A stretch of DNA of 48,520 bases from Anaerolineae bacterium. Lineage in GTDB: Bacteria; Chloroflexota; Anaerolineae; Anaerolineales; Villigracilaceae. Every line of letters begins with the position of its first letter. The stretch's first letter is position 1. Made by a program: the position numbers and the translations under genes. The notes beneath the pieces are model-generated. The model made no database searches. It was not told where the DNA came from and worked only from the letters and a program-made list of their open reading frames with translations. The stretch lies in contig JAFLCE010000023.1 of assembly GCA_017303655.1 (NCBI GenBank), positions 1 through 48,520 on the forward strand, given 5' to 3'. This document shows, piece by piece, positions 23,896 to 34,261 of the stretch.

Positions 23896-25694
23896 ATACG
23901 GATCTCCTTAAAAGGAACAATTCCTTCGATTACAGTACCCTGTCCTGGCTCTGATGCAATGCTTAGGGACCCTCCCATAGCTTCAGCACGTTCACGCATT
24001 GTTTTCATTCCAAGTCCACTTCCATCGGGTGCTTCTTCCATTTTGTTGGGGAGAGATGAGAACCCAACTCCATCATCCACCACGCTGAACCGCAGCATAC
24101 CCGGCTGGTTGCCTTGTAGTTTAATGGAAATATTCTGGGCGTGAGAATGTTTAATGATATTGTTCAACGCCTCCTGAATAATTCGATAGATCCCTTCTTC
24201 AACAACCGGTTCTTTACCGGACCTCAAACCTGTTTTAGGTCCCAAATAGATCGCGCCCGCCTCATCCACTTCAACATTTATATGGATCCCATTTTCGGTA
24301 GCATCACCCGCCAAAAGACGAATGGCACCCAAGACCCCATAATGGCGGATTCTTTCCAGCCCCGTCAACGTAGCTGGCAGTTCTTTATCTTGTAGTTCTT
24401 CGCTTGATCTTAATTCAAAAAGCAGCGAACGCATCTCTCGCAATGCTGTTTGCGTTAACTCCAACAAGCGTTCGACCCTCTTTTCGCCTTCCTGTGGATC
24501 ACGCCGCCACGCCGGGGTAATGGATTGGGCAATGAGCGTGGTGCTGAAGATCAATTGAGTTACTGAATCATGCAACTCGCGTGCCAGCCTTTGGCGTTCT
24601 TCCAACACGGCGAGTTGCTGTCCGCGTTGTTGGAGCAAGGTTTGCTGCATGCGGTGGTCAATGGCAATTGCCAACTGCGCCGCGACTGCCCGATAGGGAC
24701 TCAGCGTGTCTTCCGCCCATTCATGAACGCCTTGATGACTCAATATCACCAGACCGATCCTTTGACCTCGCACCATCAATGGGATCATGACCAGTGCCCA
24801 CCTGCCCGAATCTTCCTGGATCTCGCGTAAGGACCTCGGTGCGCGCGGGTCATTGCGCACATCCGAGATGACGATGGTTTCGCCCCTATCAAGGATCGGG
24901 TCAAGGTTATCTTGAATATAGGGAACTCGTTCTTCCATTCGGCTCGAACCATCTTCTGGCGTCCAGCGTCCTTTGATGAGTACGGCAGTCCGTTGTTGAA
25001 ATTCGTCGAACTCATATAAACAGATATTACAGATGTATTCCCCGCCCGTAGCAACCTGGTCCAGATAAGCGTCAATCACCCCATCCACATTATCGGATAG
25101 ACCAATGCGCTGGCTGGTTTTGTAAAGCAGATGCATCTCATCGAGGGAATGTTGACTCGCTCTGAATAAATTTGCATTATGAATAGCGACGGCTGCATAT
25201 TGTGCGAAGAATTCCAGGGTTTCAACATCGTGATCATTGAATCGCCGTGGCGCTTCGATGCCGATTCCGAAAAAGCCGATCATTTTTTCTCCCCATAAAA
25301 TCGGCACCCCGATAACAGAATGCTCTACCAGATTTTGCAAGGTGGGTAATTCAAGGTCGCCATATCGATCCAACCGGACGGTCTGTTTTGTAAGCAAGAC
25401 TTTTCCCGCCAGCCCTGTTCCAGGCTGCATCTCGGCACCGAGTTCTTCATCCGGCATATTGTGAACCGCCACAGTGCGGACTGCCTGCTTCCCGTTGCGT
25501 TCCACGACCAGACCAATGGTTCCATGCGTGGCTTCGATCAGCGAGACAGCGCTTTCAAGAATATTCGAAAGGAGCGGGTCCAGTTCCAATCCGCTGCTAA
25601 TGGTCGCCATAACGCGTTGAAGAATATCGGCGCGGCGAAGGGCGTCGTTAAGATTCTGTTCCGGGTTTTTATCGGGGAGGGGTTGGGCTGTCAA
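23892..25694 (-). CDS. GAF-GAF sensor histidine kinase (NarX-like, HisKA_3)
   Basis: The 600-residue kinase has no membrane helix. Two GAF domains (about 35-178 and 200-350) are followed by a coiled coil and the HisKA_3 dimerisation helix with LEERQRLARELHDSVTQ, giving phospho-acceptor H375. The HATPase domain (about 480-600) ends with SGLGMKTMRERAEAMGGSLSI, the G box of this kinase class. GAF domains usually sense small ligands, redox state or light through a bound cofactor; no Cys cluster is obvious. The start is TTG at 25694, with an in-frame TAA just upstream, and its ribosome-binding site is weak. Promoter and terminator flank the pair, so it is one transcription unit. Confidence 0.94.
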   Translation of the reverse strand: MTAQPLPDKNPEQNLNDALRRADILQRVMATISSGLELDPLLSNILESAVSLIEATHGTIGLVVERNGKQAVRTVAVHNMPDEELGAEMQPGTGLAGKVLLTKQTVRLDRYGDLELPTLQNLVEHSVIGVPILWGEKMIGFFGIGIEAPRRFNDHDVETLEFFAQYAAVAIHNANLFRASQHSLDEMHLLYKTSQRIGLSDNVDGVIDAYLDQVATGGEYICNICLYEFDEFQQRTAVLIKGRWTPEDGSSRMEERVPYIQDNLDPILDRGETIVISDVRNDPRAPRSLREIQEDSGRWALVMIPLMVRGQRIGLVILSHQGVHEWAEDTLSPYRAVAAQLAIAIDHRMQQTLLQQRGQQLAVLEERQRLARELHDSVTQLIFSTTLIAQSITPAWRRDPQEGEKRVERLLELTQTALREMRSLLFELRSSEELQDKELPATLTGLERIRHYGVLGAIRLLAGDATENGIHINVEVDEAGAIYLGPKTGLRSGKEPVVEEGIYRIIQEALNNIIKHSHAQNISIKLQGNQPGMLRFSVVDDGVGFSSLPNKMEEAPDGSGLGMKTMRERAEAMGGSLSIASEPGQGTVIEGIVPFKEIRI

Positions 25695-25732
25695 GTCTTA
25701 GTGACCAAAAATAAATCAATATGAATGCTTAA

Positions 25733-25762
25733 ATTATAAACCATACAAAGTATACCGCTCAA
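25733..25762 (-). promoter_or_regulatory. Promoter of the NarL-type two-component operon
   Basis: On the minus strand TTGAGC (25757-25762), an 18-bp spacer and TATAAT (25733-25738) lie about 40 nt before the kinase start. Confidence 0.6.
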
Positions 25763-25782
25763 CTTGTTGCTATATATGAAAT

Positions 25783-25814
25783 AAAAACTCCGGTTCGTCT
25801 AAACCGGAGTTTTT
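25783..25814 (-). terminator. Terminator of the signalling operon that ends with the lone receiver
   Basis: AAAAACTCCGGTT (25783-25795) pairs exactly with its complement (25802-25814) around a 6-nt loop. On the minus strand the stem directly follows the receiver stop at 25821 and ends in a T run. Confidence 0.92.
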
Positions 25815-25820
25815 GATGAT

Positions 25821-26210
25821 CTATTTTTTTTGTTCAGGCGCTGGCACGAACGCTTCAACCCGTGCCCACAACTCGCGAATGTTAATCGGCTTGGACATAT
25901 AAACATCACAACCAGCCGAAAGAGCTTTTTCGGCATCGCCTTTCAAGGCGTTGGCAGTCACCGCAATGATCGGCACATACGCCAGGGCGGTTTTGGAACT
26001 AGAGCGCAACTTGCGAGCGACTTCATATCCGTCAATATCCGGCAGGTTGATGTCTAGCAAGACCAGATCAACCTCGTTTTCCTCTGCCAAAGAGACTCCA
26101 CTAATCCCATTAAAGGCTTCCAGCAAAACGTATCCGCGTGCTTCCAGGGCACGTTTGACCAGCATCATGTTATCTGGATTATCTTCGATATAAAGAATGG
26201 TATTGCCCAT
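25821..26210 (-). CDS. Single-domain response regulator (receiver only)
   Basis: The 129-residue receiver has acidic residues E9-D10, phospho-acceptor D53 in LVLLDINLPDIDG, and K about 108 in YMSKPINIREL; it belongs to the CheY/DivK-type group seen downstream of hybrid kinases. The start is ATG 26210, preceded by AGGAG, 9 nt after the stop of the synthase-receiver fusion, so they are co-translated. With D473 of the fusion and the receivers of the 778-residue kinase, it offers a fourth phosphate acceptor in one operon. Confidence 0.94.
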   Translation of the reverse strand: MGNTILYIEDNPDNMMLVKRALEARGYVLLEAFNGISGVSLAEENEVDLVLLDINLPDIDGYEVARKLRSSSKTALAYVPIIAVTANALKGDAEKALSAGCDVYMSKPINIRELWARVEAFVPAPEQKK

Positions 26211-26219
26211 AAATTCTCC

Positions 26220-27875
26220 TCACTCCTTGCTTTTCTCGTCTATTTTATCTTCAATTACGTTAATGACCTGGTCTACGAACTTGCGAGTTGGCAGTGAGCC
26301 TTTTTGATATAACGCCTCAATATGACCGTTGAGCCGTTTTCTTTCATCCGTTGTAATATCTTTTGCGCTGACGACGATCACGGGGATGTCTTTGGTACGT
26401 GGGTCTAATTTCAATTCTTCCACCAGCCCAAAGCCATCAATGCCTGGCATGGTCAAATCACTCACAATCAGGTCGGGTAGTTTTTGGCGTGCAATCGAGA
26501 GCCCTTCCCAGCCGTCTTTGGCGTGATACATGCGGTAGTTCTTTTTGTTTTCCAATAATCGGCGAATGAGATGTGCATCATCTGCATTGTCATCCACCAA
26601 TAATACGGTGGTCGTCTTTTCGTCAAGGTTTTCGAGCGCGGCTTGCAAGCCTTCACGCGGGGCGGGGGACTGATCTTTGCTTAAGTGTACGTCCACTGCC
26701 CATTGATCGCCGAGCACATGTTTTTCGACTGGGAAGGTATGCCCAGTGCAATTGATGACCACCAGTTCTTCCTTGCCGATGATACCTTGTTTGGATAGTT
26801 TTTCAAAACCGGCAAAGGCAACTGCGGTGGCGGGTTCCACTGCCATGCCTTCGCTTTTGGCGAGGGTGCGCATGGCAGAGTAAGCTTCGAGATCGGTGAC
26901 TGATTCCATCACCCCGCCATGTCGCTGGGTGAGATTCCATAAGTAGGTATACGACTTGCCTGGGTCACCGGTGGAGAGAATAATGATGCGCGTATCGGGG
27001 ATGACGGGTTCGGCGGTGTCTTTCCCGGCTTTGAAGGCGCGGACCATGGGCGCGCAACCTTCCGATTGAATGATTGCCAGTTTCGGTATTTTGCTGATCA
27101 GACCCATCTCGAACATTTCTTTGAAACCTTGATACACGCCCAGTGGTCCCATCCCTCCGCTAACGGCTTGGAAGTACCAATCAGGCGCGCGCCAGCCAAG
27201 TTGTTCAACGATTTCGTAGGCGATGGTCTTCATGGATTCGCGGGCGGGCACCGAGGTGGCGCCTCGGTCGAGCAGCAGGTTTTTCCGCTGGGCGAATTGA
27301 GCAGCGATCTGTTTGGTCTGATCGTAGTTGCCGCTAACGCGGATTACTTCGGCTCCAAAGAGGGCGGCTTCGCGTAATTTTTCTTGCGGCACCAGGCTGG
27401 TCATAAAGACCCAAAGCTTGATCCCGGCGCGGGCGCAAGCGGCGGCATAAGCGACTGCTGCATTGCCAGTGGAGGCGATGACCGCTTCACGGATCCCATT
27501 CTCGTTCATGGCTGCCACTGCTACGGCGGCTTGGCGGTCTTTGAAGGAAGAGGTTGGGCCGTAGCGTTCATCTTTGATGAAAACAGTATCATGCCCGAGG
27601 TCGGGTGCGAAGCGATTTGAATGCCGCAGAGGAGTTCCACCCGCAGGGTATAGATCAAGTGCGGATGGATTCTCCAGCGGCAGGACATCCTGAAATCTCC
27701 AAAGGTTGGAGGGACGATTGGGAATGCCGCGCAGGATCTCGCGTTTGAAGGCTGTGTAATCGTAATTCGCTTCGAGCCACTGCGACTGACAGGCATTGCA
27801 AACAGCGGGCTCGAATGGAATGTAGGCTTGTTGGTTGCCGCATACTGCGCATTTCAGATGGATGGGTTTTGCCAT
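26220..27875 (-). CDS. Threonine-synthase-like PLP enzyme fused to a receiver domain
   Basis: Residues 1-400 form a fold-type II PLP enzyme of the threonine-synthase class. A zinc-ribbon start has CAVC (9-12) and CNAC (26-29), the substrate lip GGTPLRHS (79-86), the PLP lysine K112 in TSSFKDRQ, the phosphate loop STGNAAVA (135-142), and later SGGMGPLG and the serine/threonine pocket TGHTFP (377-382). Residues 420-548 form a receiver domain with D428-D429, phospho-acceptor D473 in VSDLTMPGIDG, and a lysine (K525). A receiver on a PLP enzyme is exceptional: it suggests that phosphorylation controls an amino-acid-synthesis reaction (phosphohomoserine to threonine) or a related elimination. No homoserine kinase is nearby. 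The gene is 4 nt after the giant kinase and 9 nt before a lone receiver. The exact reaction is unproven; a cysteate-synthase-like activity is another option. Confidence 0.93.
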   Translation of the reverse strand: MAKPIHLKCAVCGNQQAYIPFEPAVCNACQSQWLEANYDYTAFKREILRGIPNRPSNLWRFQDVLPLENPSALDLYPAGGTPLRHSNRFAPDLGHDTVFIKDERYGPTSSFKDRQAAVAVAAMNENGIREAVIASTGNAAVAYAAACARAGIKLWVFMTSLVPQEKLREAALFGAEVIRVSGNYDQTKQIAAQFAQRKNLLLDRGATSVPARESMKTIAYEIVEQLGWRAPDWYFQAVSGGMGPLGVYQGFKEMFEMGLISKIPKLAIIQSEGCAPMVRAFKAGKDTAEPVIPDTRIIILSTGDPGKSYTYLWNLTQRHGGVMESVTDLEAYSAMRTLAKSEGMAVEPATAVAFAGFEKLSKQGIIGKEELVVINCTGHTFPVEKHVLGDQWAVDVHLSKDQSPAPREGLQAALENLDEKTTTVLLVDDNADDAHLIRRLLENKKNYRMYHAKDGWEGLSIARQKLPDLIVSDLTMPGIDGFGLVEELKLDPRTKDIPVIVVSAKDITTDERKRLNGHIEALYQKGSLPTRKFVDQVINVIEDKIDEKSKE

Positions 27876-27879
27876 GCGG

Positions 27880-30800
27880 TTATACCTTTTCGATGGCTAC
27901 GGTTTCTGAAACTTTGGCTTCGAGTGGCAGGCGCACGTAGAAGCTGGCGCCTTCGCCTTCAATACCGGAGCTTTCGCCCCATAAGCGTCCACCGTGCATT
28001 TCGATCAGACGGCGGCTGATGGGCAGACCCAAACCTGTACCACCTGCTTTGCGAGTGGTGGAGGTATCCACCTGTGTAAATTCCTGGAAGACGCTTTCCA
28101 AATGAGCTGGTGGAATACCAATACCAGTGTCTTTTACGCAGAGCAGAACGTTGTCTTTTTCGCGAGTAGCGCGGACGGATACGGAGCCCTTGTCGGTGAA
28201 TTTGATCGAGTTGTTGACGAGGTTGATGAGCACCTGGCGTAGGCGGGTACGGTCGACCGTGATCTCCGCTTCTTTATCTGATTCGGGATCGATGTAAAGG
28301 GCAATGTTCTTTTCATTGGCGAGTGACGACGTAATGCGGATTACGTCTTCCATGACTTCGTTCATGTTGCAGGTTTCAATGTTGAGGTTCATTCTGCCGG
28401 ATTCGATCTTTGCCATGTCGAGCACATCGTTGATGAGGTGCAACAAGTGTTGACCGTTCTTTTGAATGAGGCGCAGGTCGTTATCCATATAATCGGTCAG
28501 GTCGCCGTCGAGTCCTTCGAGCATCACATCGGTGAAGCCGAGGATGGAGTTAAGAGGAGTACGCAACTCATGCGACATATTGGCGAGGAAGGATGATTTG
28601 AGCCTGTCCAACTCGCGCAACTGGGTTACGACGGATGCCTGTTCGACATACAAGCGGGCGTTTTGAAGAGCAACTGCTACTTGAGCGGCAAGCGTTGTAT
28701 AAATGTCACCGTCTTCGCCTGTAAAAGCGCCTATTTTCTCCGACTGAATGTCGAACACGCCAAGGACTTTCTCGCCGACCAACAATGGAACTGCCATTTC
28801 GGACTGGGTGTTTGGCAGTAATGAATTGGGCAGGAAGCCTTCTTCTTTGTTAACATCATTGATGATCACCGCGCGTCTTTCTCTTGCCGCGCGTGCCACC
28901 AGAGATCGTTCGGCACCCAGGTCGATGGTAATACCGGTCTCCAACATTTTCTGACCCACTTCACCGGCACCTGCCGCGAGCGTCAATGCATTGTCCGTCG
29001 GATTGTTTAGGTAGATGTGGGCATGATACAGACCAAAGCGCTCTTTCGTAATGTTTACCACGGTCTTCAAGAGTTCGTCTGGGTCCAACACGGTGGCTGT
29101 GGTTGTACTGACCGCTGCTACCGTAGAGAGGTCTGCCGCACGATGTTGAGTCTCTTCGAACAATTGAACGTTCTCAATGGCACTGGCTAATTGTTTGGCA
29201 AGAGTTTCGATCAGTGTAATGTCGTTGGTATCAAATTTTCGTTTGATGTCATTGGTGTCGATGGAGAATACGCCGATGACCTTATTGCGCGAGAACATGG
29301 GTGTGACCAATACACTTTGAATGTTTCTCTGCTTCATGATCTCGTGGATCGGCTTGAGAATCAAATCTTTTTGTGCATCTGCAACCAAAACTGTCTTGCC
29401 AGACTTGATTGAGGAATCCGTTGCCGGATTGCTCGAAATAGGCATGGCTCTTCCTACCAGCTTGGGCATGTTGGCATCTGCATAACTTTCTGTAGTGAGG
29501 GTCAGCATCTCACCTTTTTCGTCCAATAAGAGAACGCCTGCACTGTATGCATTCATCAAGGTGCGGAATTCGTCTGTGGCGGTTTGCAAGATGTACTGCC
29601 TGTCTAGGGAAGAGTTGGCGACTTCCATCACGCGATTAAGAACGGTGAGCTGTTCAGCACGGGCGGCAATGATCGCTTCGGCATTTTTACGTTCGGTGAT
29701 ATCTTGATTAGCACCATACCAGCGCAGAATTTTTCTGTTTTCATCACGTTCAACGTTGATATTTACAGCAATGTGACCAATACTTCCATCTGGGAAGATG
29801 ATACGATGTTCCAATTGTTGTTTGAAATGAAGTTCTGTTGTGGTCATGGCTTTGCCAATTTCTATTCCGACCAATTCAGCATCATCGGGATGGACAAAGC
29901 GCTCAGCATACTCGGCTGAAGATATTTGATAACTGCCTACTTCTTCAACATTTGTGCGGAACACAGCGTAGAAGTTATCATTGAAGGTGAAAATGTCCTT
30001 TTCTGGATCATATTCCCAGTTGCCAAGGCGAGCAATTTCAAGCGCTTCAGCAAGGCGGGCTTCGTTCGTGCGGATGCTGTCTTCCGCCAGCTTGCGCTCG
30101 GTGATATCTTGATTGGCGCCAAAATAACGTGTAATTTTTCCGTTCTCATCCCGCTCCACGTTAATGCTGACTGAAATATACCCAATGCTGCCATCCGAAT
30201 AGATGATGCGATGTTCCAGTGAGGTTCTATACGAGCGTCCTTTGGAATTAAGAGCTTTTTCAATTTCGACACCCACAATGGGCAAATCATCCGGGTGGAC
30301 GAACCTCTGAGCATATTGTGCAGATGAGATTTGATATCCGCCAACCTCTTCAACAGAGGTTTTGAAGATAGAGTAGAAATGATCATTGAAGAAGAAAATG
30401 TCTTTTTCTACATCATATTCCCAGTTGCCGAGGCGAGCAATTTCAAGCGCTTCAGCAAGGCGGGCTTCGTTCGTACGGAGAATTTGTTCCGCTTCTTTAC
30501 GTTCTGAAATATCGGTATGGGAACCTGCCATACGATAAGGAGCTCCATTTTCATGGCGCATGGCTTTGCCTCTGGCGAGTATCCAACGATAAGAACCGTT
30601 TTTGTGGCGGAAGCGGAACTCAACATCGTATTCCTCTGCCTTGCCGCTTAAATAATCATTGACGGCTGCCAGGACACGGTCATGGTCTTCAGGGTGTAAA
30701 AGCGCTTCGAAATCGGCAAAGCCATTCATCAATTCGGTCTCTTCGTAGCCGACCATGGCTTTCCAGCGTGGTGAGAAGTAGACACTATTTGTTTCGATGT

Positions 30801-32928
30801 TCCAGTCCCACAAGCCGTCGTTGGAGCCTTCCACCGCCAGCTCGTATTGTTCCTGGCTTTTTTGTACTTCTACACGGCTGACTTCGGTTTCTTCCAACAG
30901 GCGTAAACTTTCGAGATGGCTGCTCAATTGGAGTGCGACGGCTGAAAGAATATCGGTTGTTTCATCTCCCAGTGTTACCTCTGCGTTAACTGCAAGCTCG
31001 CCAATGACTTCATCCCGCACTTCGATCGGCAGGGAGTAGGTGCGGTTTATGGCATTATTCTCAGCTAGGGATTGGACTTTGTTTTCACGATACACAAACC
31101 CGTGAGACGTTTCTTTTTTAGTGTTTAGGTAGGTTTCCCAACCCTCACGGGTCAGGCGTCTGGTTGCATCTTCCGCGTCGTGACGATATTTCTCAGATTG
31201 GGCAAGCAACCTCAAGTTTTCGATGTGACGCGAGAGCTGCAAAGAGGTATCGTGGATAATGGTAGCTTCTGCAGGAGACCATTTGCGTTCAACGGAATCG
31301 GCGATGTATATTTTCCCGATCTCAGCACCAGCAACGTTGATCGCCGCATGCAGTGTGTTTTCATGAAGAGTCTCTCTTTCCACATCTATGTAGGGGAGTA
31401 CTTCATTTTGGTTGTACACATACCCGATCTTTTCGCCTCGATCCAGCGCATTGAGGAAGGTAGACCAGCCTGAGAGCGATTGCAATTTTGATTGCTCTTC
31501 TACTTCCCTGCGTGCCTGGTTCACCTGCTCGAACAAGTAAGAGTTTTGAATGGCAACGGCAAGCTGCCCGGCAAGGGCTTCGAAGGCGGTTAGGTTTTCT
31601 TCATTAAGTGCGTTCGGTTGATCGCTTTGCATATCCAATACGCCCACGACACGTTCACCTATCATTAATGGAATGGACATTTCAGAACGAGTGCGAGGCA
31701 GCATGGAATTCGGCAGGAAATTCGGGTTATGCTGTGTATCCTGCACGATAACCGTTTGTTTTTCAAGAGCGGCACGCCCATTCAGCGATTCCATAGTGAG
31801 CGTAAGTTGATGCCCGCGTTGAAGCAATTGTTTGCCAACATCCCCAGTTCCCGCACGTAGTAAGAGGAAACGCCCGGCACGATCCACAAGGTACACTTGG
31901 GTATAGTACAGGTCGAAACGTTGCCGGATCGATTCAACCGCCTCGGATAAGAGTTGTGAGAGATTTTCCACACGAGCCGTGATGGTACGACCGATTTCCG
32001 ATGCCAGCTCAAGGTCGTGAGTACGCTCTGCAACACGTTGTTCAAGATTATCTCTCGAATCCTCAAGTTGTTTGTTGACCTGCCGCAGATTTTCAAGACG
32101 TAAACGTTCATTGGTCTTACGGAAGTTCGAAAGCGCGATCAACACCAAACCAATCGTGGTGATAATTCCGCTTTGCGCGCCAATATTGTCTGGTGTAATG
32201 ATATTAAAGGTGGCAAGAGTCAGGAACAAAGCACCGATATTTAACCCGGTCAATAAAAAGACTGCCCATGACGAAAGGAAGGTACTTGCAACGACCAAGC
32301 TCAACGGTACATAAATCAGCAACAGAGCACTAATGTCTGCCTGAATGCCTTCACTCGCCATGGAGACGTATGCCAGCGAACTGAACGCCATCGAAAAAAC
32401 AAAGATGCCTGCCCGATACCATTTGGTTCGGGTCAACCCATATGCAACTAGGGTAGGGATCAAAGAGAATCCGATCGGACCCAGGAAAGCATTCAATAAA
32501 CCAGCCCGAGGAATACGAGCCAGCCCGCCGATCACTTCAAGCAAAGCGATGATGATCAGGAATGAAGCCGCCAGGCGTGCTGAATTTCGCTCTCCAGCGT
32601 CTGTGATCTCAACATTGGCTTGGGTCAAGGCGTCCCAACCGCGTGAGACCCAACTCACCTTTCCAACCGCAGAGGTTCTTGGGATAAGTGAAATGGTCGG
32701 TTCCACAACTTTTACCGAGTGAAATCGTTCTGGACCTTTTGAGCCAGACTCTTTTTCAGCTTTCGCCGCACGTTCAGCTTGTTCTCTAAGTTGTGCTTCC
32801 AGAGCTTGAATGCGTGATTTCATAGCTTCTACTTCACGCAGATTGGCGGGTGTGGGCAAGTCCTGCCCGTTAAACAGGTTGTTGATCCGTCCCTGCATAC
32901 GGTCATCTGATGGGTTTTGATCAGCCAT
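27880..32928 (-). CDS. Giant membrane histidine kinase: TM-GAF-(GAF-like)-PAS3-GAF2-HisKA-HATPase
   Basis: The 1682-residue protein begins with a coiled coil (about 25-70), then five or six membrane helices (about 125-270). A coiled coil [19 protein letters not shown] leads to a GAF domain (about 315-475), then two GAF-like or degenerate repeats with [13 protein letters not shown] / [12 protein letters not shown] (about 490-740), a PAS domain (about 745-870), two near-identical PAS domains (about 875-1145), two more GAF domains (about 1150-1420), and the kinase core. The core has H1453 in [23 protein letters not shown] and DTGIGI. It has no receiver of its own; the fusion enzyme and lone receiver just downstream are the likely acceptors. 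The start at 32928 is preceded by AGGAG. Large size and many sensor modules mark it as an integrator of several signals. Confidence 0.93.
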   Translation of the reverse strand: MADQNPSDDRMQGRINNLFNGQDLPTPANLREVEAMKSRIQALEAQLREQAERAAKAEKESGSKGPERFHSVKVVEPTISLIPRTSAVGKVSWVSRGWDALTQANVEITDAGERNSARLAASFLIIIALLEVIGGLARIPRAGLLNAFLGPIGFSLIPTLVAYGLTRTKWYRAGIFVFSMAFSSLAYVSMASEGIQADISALLLIYVPLSLVVASTFLSSWAVFLLTGLNIGALFLTLATFNIITPDNIGAQSGIITTIGLVLIALSNFRKTNERLRLENLRQVNKQLEDSRDNLEQRVAERTHDLELASEIGRTITARVENLSQLLSEAVESIRQRFDLYYTQVYLVDRAGRFLLLRAGTGDVGKQLLQRGHQLTLTMESLNGRAALEKQTVIVQDTQHNPNFLPNSMLPRTRSEMSIPLMIGERVVGVLDMQSDQPNALNEENLTAFEALAGQLAVAIQNSYLFEQVNQARREVEEQSKLQSLSGWSTFLNALDRGEKIGYVYNQNEVLPYIDVERETLHENTLHAAINVAGAEIGKIYIADSVERKWSPAEATIIHDTSLQLSRHIENLRLLAQSEKYRHDAEDATRRLTREGWETYLNTKKETSHGFVYRENKVQSLAENNAINRTYSLPIEVRDEVIGELAVNAEVTLGDETTDILSAVALQLSSHLESLRLLEETEVSRVEVQKSQEQYELAVEGSNDGLWDWNIETNSVYFSPRWKAMVGYEETELMNGFADFEALLHPEDHDRVLAAVNDYLSGKAEEYDVEFRFRHKNGSYRWILARGKAMRHENGAPYRMAGSHTDISERKEAEQILRTNEARLAEALEIARLGNWEYDVEKDIFFFNDHFYSIFKTSVEEVGGYQISSAQYAQRFVHPDDLPIVGVEIEKALNSKGRSYRTSLEHRIIYSDGSIGYISVSINVERDENGKITRYFGANQDITERKLAEDSIRTNEARLAEALEIARLGNWEYDPEKDIFTFNDNFYAVFRTNVEEVGSYQISSAEYAERFVHPDDAELVGIEIGKAMTTTELHFKQQLEHRIIFPDGSIGHIAVNINVERDENRKILRWYGANQDITERKNAEAIIAARAEQLTVLNRVMEVANSSLDRQYILQTATDEFRTLMNAYSAGVLLLDEKGEMLTLTTESYADANMPKLVGRAMPISSNPATDSSIKSGKTVLVADAQKDLILKPIHEIMKQRNIQSVLVTPMFSRNKVIGVFSIDTNDIKRKFDTNDITLIETLAKQLASAIENVQLFEETQHRAADLSTVAAVSTTTATVLDPDELLKTVVNITKERFGLYHAHIYLNNPTDNALTLAAGAGEVGQKMLETGITIDLGAERSLVARAARERRAVIINDVNKEEGFLPNSLLPNTQSEMAVPLLVGEKVLGVFDIQSEKIGAFTGEDGDIYTTLAAQVAVALQNARLYVEQASVVTQLRELDRLKSSFLANMSHELRTPLNSILGFTDVMLEGLDGDLTDYMDNDLRLIQKNGQHLLHLINDVLDMAKIESGRMNLNIETCNMNEVMEDVIRITSSLANEKNIALYIDPESDKEAEITVDRTRLRQVLINLVNNSIKFTDKGSVSVRATREKDNVLLCVKDTGIGIPPAHLESVFQEFTQVDTSTTRKAGGTGLGLPISRRLIEMHGGRLWGESSGIEGEGASFYVRLPLEAKVSETVAIEKV
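29695..30505 (-). repeat. Tandem 405-bp duplication coding two PAS domains
   Basis: Two units of 405 bp (135 codons) lie head to tail in the giant kinase gene. The phrases [20 protein letters not shown] and DITERK recur at exactly this distance, and at DNA level the stretch from about 30015 reappears at 30420 with only a few substitutions. The divergence is highest in the ligand-facing middle of the PAS fold. Confidence 0.85.
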
Positions 32929-32938
32929 TGGAACTCTC

Positions 32939-34261
32939 CTAATTCGCCTTGTTCAGCGCTATTTCTTGCAGGTCAATGATCGTACGTGCATCACGAGCCC
33001 CCAGCGCCTGCCCAAGTTCGCGGGTTGCTACCTGTAAAGCCTGTTCAACACTGGCAGTGTTTTGAATTTTTCTGCCGATCTCATTGATCAATGATTCACG
33101 TTCGGCTTGTTGTTGGGTTTCAGAATAGATCTGCGCATTTCGTACAGCCACAGCTACTTGAAAAGCAATCGATTGAAGCAGGGAGCCATCTTCTTCGCGC
33201 AACCCATCTTTTACGTTTTGTTGAACATCCAACACGCCCAAAACCTTTTCGCCCAATGTAATTGGAACTGCGATCTCAGATTTTGTATCCGGCAAAAGCG
33301 GATTCGGCAACCAGTCGGGGTCTTCGGTGGTATCACTCACACGGATCAATGACCCGCTTTCGGCTGCCAGCCCAACCAAGCCTTTCCCCACCGGAATTTT
33401 ATGTCCGCGCGCCAGCATGATCTTCCCGGCATCACCGGTGCCGCCCATCATGATCAAGTCTCTTCCCGACTCATCCATTAAGTAAATATGGGCATGGTAA
33501 TAATTGAAGGAGCTTTTTACCTGCTCCACCACTTCGGTTACCAATTGTTGTAAGTTAAGAATGGTCGAAATACGGCGGCTGACCTCAGCAGAAGTGGAGA
33601 GCGCCCGGGTGCGGTCTGCCACGCGTTGCTCCAGTAACGAACCGGATTCAGCCAATGCCTGGTTCGCGCTGCGTAATTTCAAGAAAGATTCATCCAACTG
33701 TCTTAGATATTGAGTTAACAATGCGGTTGAAAGAAAGGCTGTAAAAATAAAAGTAAATAACCCAATAGTTTCTGTGCCGCCTGCGGCGTTAACGCTTTGT
33801 GGTAATAATCCATTGTTATCAAGCACCAAAAAGACAAACGCTGTAAATACGGAGACTACCGCAGTAATAATCGCATATCGTCTACCGAGCAACAAGCCGA
33901 ATACCATTACCGAAAGTACGTAGTTGAATAAGCTATATGAACTGGTGCCGCCTGAAATATATACATTATAGGTTTGGCTTAACCATAACAAAATGCCAAA
34001 GCTAAGCGTGGCAGCCCGGATCAGTTTTGCTCGCATCAGCACTTGAGCAATGATTAAGGCGATAAAAAGTGGGACGATTTGGGTAGATGCTTGTTTTAAC
34101 GTGTTTCCGTAGTCTGTACTTGCGGCGAAACTTGCCCCGACCGTTATCATGGCAACAACAAAGTACGCAATTGTGATGAAGTTCAACAAATAAGCATTTC
34201 GGTTTTGTTCTTCATCAGCAAAAGTTGGCAGGGCAAAAAAATTTTTCATCGAATTAAACAT
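32939..34261 (-). CDS. Membrane GAF sensor protein without kinase domain
   Basis: The 440-residue protein has five or six membrane helices (about 20-190), a coiled coil with [20 protein letters not shown], and one GAF domain (about 240-400) of the same type as that of the giant kinase ([42 protein letters not shown]). A last helix (about 405-440) completes it; there is no HisKA, HATPase, GGDEF or methyl-accepting domain. The ATG at 34261 has a perfect AAGGAG, and overlaps the stop of the upstream gene by 8 nt; the longer frame from 34285 lacks a site. It probably partners the kinase as a co-sensor, through coiled coil or GAF pairing. Confidence 0.88.
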   Translation of the reverse strand: MFNSMKNFFALPTFADEEQNRNAYLLNFITIAYFVVAMITVGASFAASTDYGNTLKQASTQIVPLFIALIIAQVLMRAKLIRAATLSFGILLWLSQTYNVYISGGTSSYSLFNYVLSVMVFGLLLGRRYAIITAVVSVFTAFVFLVLDNNGLLPQSVNAAGGTETIGLFTFIFTAFLSTALLTQYLRQLDESFLKLRSANQALAESGSLLEQRVADRTRALSTSAEVSRRISTILNLQQLVTEVVEQVKSSFNYYHAHIYLMDESGRDLIMMGGTGDAGKIMLARGHKIPVGKGLVGLAAESGSLIRVSDTTEDPDWLPNPLLPDTKSEIAVPITLGEKVLGVLDVQQNVKDGLREEDGSLLQSIAFQVAVAVRNAQIYSETQQQAERESLINEIGRKIQNTASVEQALQVATRELGQALGARDARTIIDLQEIALNKAN

